Shown: piece after piece, positions 60,401-64,000 of the stretch
Numbering within the stretch: position 1 is the stretch's first letter
How the letters are laid out: each line of letters starts with the position of its first letter
Assembly (NCBI GenBank): GCA_020725195.1
Contig: DYFL01000004.1
Location: forward strand, 23,643-87,642
Source: Hydrogenophilus sp.
GTDB taxonomy: Bacteria; Pseudomonadota; Gammaproteobacteria; Burkholderiales; Thiobacillaceae
Length of the DNA stretch: 64,000 nt
Reading direction: 5' to 3'
Notes under the pieces: model-generated
Seen by the model: only the letters and a program-made list of their open reading frames with translations
Databases searched by the model: none
What the model was told of the DNA's origin: nothing
Made by a program: the position numbers and the translations under genes

Positions 60401-63400
60401 GTCGAAGGCCGGCGGCTGACGGGCGGGATGGCTTCGGCACTTCGCACCTCGCAACGGCAGATTGAACCTGACGGGCATGGCGGCCGCGCCACCCCTGAAG
60501 CTGAGACATTCCGTGCCGGTGCAGGACCCGTAGAGCGGCCTCCCGGCCGCGAAGCCTTGGTCCCGGGGAGAGCGGAGCGAACCCTTCGGCCCGGGGACGG
60601 GCCTCCTACTCAGGGGTGGGGATCGCCCGCCCTTGACGTGGCCCGCCCGGGCGTTGTTTCACGTTAAATTCCGCGGTGCTGATTCGTCGTCACCCCAGCG
60701 AATACCCTGAAGGACACAAGGGCCGGGGGCCAGGTGCTTGATTTGGCTGGATGGCCGTTCCTCGAAACTTCGGCCTCCGGCCTCGTTTTCCAGCTTTCGC
60801 CGGAATGACGGACGAGGACTTGTTCAGCGTTTCCCTAGCCCTCCAATCCCTCCAGGAAGCGCCGCAGTCCCGCCTTGGCCCCGCCGATCCAGGGCCGGCC
60901 GTGGGCGAAGAGCATGTGCTCGAAGTCCTGCGCGAGGTGCCCCATGAAGGCCTCGCGCAGGCCGCGCTTGACCGCCTCGGGGTCGTCGCCCATGTAGGCG
61001 TCGGGGACGAAGGCGAGCCGCTCGCCGTCGCGCACGATGGCGTCGCCGACGGCGAGGATGCCGCCGGCGACGGGGAGGTAGAGCGCGGTCTCCTCGGGGC
61101 ACAGGGACGCCACCTCGAGCGCCAGCACCCCGCCCGGCAGCCGGTCGCCGTGGCGGAAGGGCCGCACCGGCTCGCCCCGGGTGAACTCGTGCAAGCCGGC
61201 CTCGTGGCACCAGACCTCGGTCCCGAAGCGCGCCGCGAACTGCCCGCTGTGGCGGTAGTGGTGGCGGTTGGTCAGGTAGGCGTGCCCGGGCGGCGCGTGG
61301 GCCTCGAACCAGTCGAGCCCCGCGGCCGGAACCCGGGGGTCGACGAGCACCGCGGGCTCGGTGGCCGAGCAGTAGCAGGAATGGACGTAGGCCTGGATGC
61401 CTTCGTGGAAGCTGATCCAGTGATAGACGCCGGGCAGGATCTCTTTCATCTCGCCTCCTTCAGCGGGTGAATACCCTTGGCGTGGCCTGGCCATCCGGAA
61501 TCGGCCGTGGGAGAAGCGGCTTAGGCTGTGAACTTCGCGCCTGAAGGCGCTCCCGCAAAGCCGATGTTTTCGACGGCTGGCGCTTCATCATCCCTTGATG
61601 CAGACCTTGGGCCGCAGGAAGGCCACGCGCCGCGCGAGCCCCGCCCGCTCCGTGGCCTCGGCCACCTCGTCCACGTCCTTGTAGGCCCCCGGGGCCTCCT
61701 CAGCGGCGCCGCGCATGGACTTGGTGCGGATGAGGATGCCCTGGCCGCGCAGCTCGTCGATGAGCTCGCGGCCGCGCCAGCGCTTCAGGGCCTGCTTGCG
61801 GCTCATGGCCCGCCCTGCCCCGTGGCTGGCGGAGGACCAGGCCCGCTGCTCGCCCTCGGCCATGCCCGCCAGGACATAGGACCCCGTGCCCATGCTGCCG
61901 CCGATGATGACCGGCTGGCCCGCGGCCCGGTAGTCCAGCGGCAGCGCCAGGTGGCCCGGCCCGAAGGCGCGGGTGGCGCCCTTGCGGTGCACGTAGAGGT
62001 GGCGCTTGCGGCCCGCCACCACGTGCTCCTCCAGCTTGCAGGTGTTGTGCGAGACGTCGTAGAGGGTGGAAAGGCGGGCCTCGGGGATGACCCGGGCGAA
62101 GACGCCCCGGGTCAGGTGCGTGAGGATCTGGCGGTTGGCCAGGGCCACGTTGATGGCGGCGTTCATGGCGCCGAGGTATTCCTGGCCCTCGGGCGACTTC
62201 AGCGGGGCGCAGGCGAGCTCCCGGTCCGGGAGCGTGAGCCCCAGCCGACTCGCCGCCTTCGCCAGGCTCACCAGGTAGTCGGTGCCGATCTGGTGCCCCA
62301 GGCCGCGCGAGCCGCAGTGGATGGAGACCACGATCTGGCCCTCGTGCAGGCCGAAGGCCTGGGCGGCCTTGGGGTCGTAGATCTTTTCCACCACCTGGAC
62401 CTCCAGGTAGTGGTTGCCCGAGCCCAGGGTGCCCATCTCGCCGCGCTGGCGTTTCTTGGCCAGGTCCGAGACATTGCCGGGCACCGCCCCGCGCATCTTG
62501 CCGTGCTCCTCGATGAAGGCGAGGTCGGCCTCGGCGCCGAAGCCCTGCTTCACCGCCCATTCGGCACCGCCCAGCAGCACCTGGTCCAGTTCATGGGGGG
62601 AAAGGCGGAGGTTGCCCTCCTCGCCCACCCCGGCCGGGATGGTGGCGAAGAGCTCGTCCGCGAGCCGGGGGAAGGCCTCCACGGCGTCGGGCAGGTCCAG
62701 ATTGGTGCGCAGGCAGCGGATGCCGCAGGAGATGTCGAAGCCCACGCCGCCGGCGGAGATGATGCCGCCCTCGTCCGGATCGAAGGCCGCCACCCCGCCG
62801 ATGGGGAAGCCGTAGCCCCAGTGCGCATCGGGCATGGTCATGGCCGGCCCCACCAGGCCGGGCAGCCTGGCCACGTTGGTGATCTGGGTGAGCACCATCT
62901 CGTCCATGGTCTCCAGCAGCGGCCGGCTGCCGTAGAGTCTGACCTCGGCGCGCTCCTCGTCCGGGCGCTTCGGCACGGTGTAGCAATAGGGGTCCAGCTG
63001 CTTGAGTTGGCTCATGTCCATGGCGTTCCCTCTTACTCTCCCTCTCCCGCCGGGAGAGGGTTGCATTACACGTCGACGATGCAGCGCACCCGCCAGCCCT
63101 TGGCCGTCTGCTCGACCTTCAACATGGTCAGGGTGGCCCCCTTCACCTCGGTGCCGCGGTCGGCGCCGGGGCGCCAGGGCATGCCCCAGGCCGCCCCTTC
63201 CCAGCGGTCGCCCTCGCGCCGGAGCTCGAAGGCGTTGAACACCACGCCGTGCAGGCGTGCGAGCGCCAAGAGCCGGTTGAGCCAGGTGACCAGGGCGAGC
63301 TCGGCGTCGGCCTCCTCGAAGGCCACCTCGACCCGGCGCTCGGGGATCACCGTGGCCGGCTCGGCCATGATGGCGAAGGTGGCCAGGGCGGCGTTGGCAA

Positions 63401-64000
63401 AGGCCGCCTCCAGGGTGCGGCCCTCGGCCTCGATGCCGATGTCGGCCTCGTGATCGAAATAGCGGTAATCGATGCTCATGGCTGCGGTCCGGCTGGGAAG
63501 ATCGCTATAATTGCGGGCTTTCGCTGGCCCCGGCCGCACGGGCCGCGGCCACTCTTCATTTAAGCACCGAGGAATTCGAATGGAAGCCGAGAAGCTCAAC
63601 CAGATCGAAGATGCGCTCAAGGACCTGGCGCGCCGCGCCAGCGACCTGAGGGGGTATCTTTGACTACGAGGCCAAACGCGACCGCCTGAACGAGGTCGTC
63701 CGCCTCACCGAGGACCCCGCCCTCTGGAACGACGCCCAGAAGGCCCAGGAGCTCGGCCGCGAGCGCAAGCAGCTGGAGACCGTGGTCCTGACCCTGGAGG
63801 AGGTCGACCAGCGCCTCAGGGACGCCGCCGAGCTCTTCGAGCTGGCGCAGCTGGAGGGCGACGACGCCACCCTGGAGGCCGTCGCCGGGGATGCGGCCGG
63901 CATCGAGCGGCGCGTGGCGGAGCTGGAGTTCCGCCGCATGTTCAGCAACCCCATGGACCCCAGCCCCTGCTTCATCGAGATCCAGGCCGGCGCCGGCGGC

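Overview
The window is GC-rich, densely packed chromosomal DNA with the gene order of a betaproteobacterium. Diagnostic blocks are tRNA-Leu, tig, clpP, clpX, lon, hupB, tRNA-Val, tRNA-Asp, ppiD in that order; the long rpsB to lpxB/rnhB run; an EarP-type EF-P rhamnosyltransferase; and the hpnC-hpnD-hpnE squalene genes. An archaeal-type fructose-1,6-bisphosphate aldolase/phosphatase would suit an autotrophic or gluconeogenic member of the Nitrosomonadales/Thiobacillaceae, but the genus cannot be fixed from sequence reading alone. There is no rRNA operon, CRISPR array, prophage or intact insertion sequence. This is a housekeeping region, and the unusual material lies in leaders, spacers and repeats.

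Layout. 1-3.2 kb: earP (cut by the left edge) and a hybrid sensor kinase, both leftward, divergent from radA (3.2-4.6 kb). 4.8-8.6 kb: a leftward operon hpnC-hpnD-hpnE plus a YciK-like short-chain dehydrogenase. 8.65-17.1 kb: tRNA-Leu and the protein-quality-control block (trigger factor, ClpP, ClpX, Lon, HU, two tRNAs, PpiD). 17.2-22.4 kb: a double-CDGSH/ferredoxin protein, tadA, an L,D-transpeptidase, an Smr protein, trxB, a DUF3135 protein and the aldolase/phosphatase. 22.6-28.9 kb: ftsK, lolA, rarA, a TetR regulator and a membrane hydrolase. 28.9-29.1 kb: a decayed cupin gene. 29.3-47.8 kb: one long rightward run, rpsB-tsf-pyrH-frr-uppS-cdsA-dxr-rseP-bamA-skp-lpxD-fabZ-lpxA-lpxB-rnhB-motA-motB, ending in a membrane-anchored methyltransferase and an HDOD/GAF protein. 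47.9-51.1 kb: divergent ppsA and its regulator kinase ppsR. 51.2-57.2 kb: leftward TrmH-type methyltransferase, pentapeptide protein, Ca2+/Na+ antiporter, MOSC protein, ParA-like ATPase and an HTH-ferredoxin-reductase fusion. 57.3-60.2 kb: recJ and a DUF4010/MgtC-like protein. 60.2-60.8 kb: a gene-free stretch rich in hairpins. 60.8-64 kb: an MBL-fold protein, rtcB, archease, and prfB with its programmed frameshift, cut by the right edge.

How the genes work together. The central run couples translation (S2, EF-Ts, RRF), nucleotide and isoprenoid supply (PyrH, UppS, Dxr), phospholipid synthesis (CdsA) and outer-membrane building (RseP, BamA, Skp, LpxD, FabZ, LpxA, LpxB), with the flagellar stator genes joined to its tail by overlapping start and stop codons. 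LolA, LpxABD, BamA and Skp together describe a standard Gram-negative envelope. HpnCDE would make squalene from farnesyl diphosphate, whose precursor pathway begins with Dxr.

The most interesting non-gene signal is a family of degenerate 7-bp-periodic repeats at seven places: hpnD/hpnE, pyrH/frr, frr/uppS, inside dxr, dxr/rseP, motA/motB and the end of ppsA. Several form inverted arms, one supplies a start codon, one a stop codon, one abuts a start codon, and one appears to have been absorbed in frame into a protein. Other points of interest are a branched leader on hupB, a structured rpsB leader, an inverted-repeat element that seems to encode the C-terminus of the YciK homologue, and a multi-stem region at 60.49-60.62 kb that may be a non-coding RNA.
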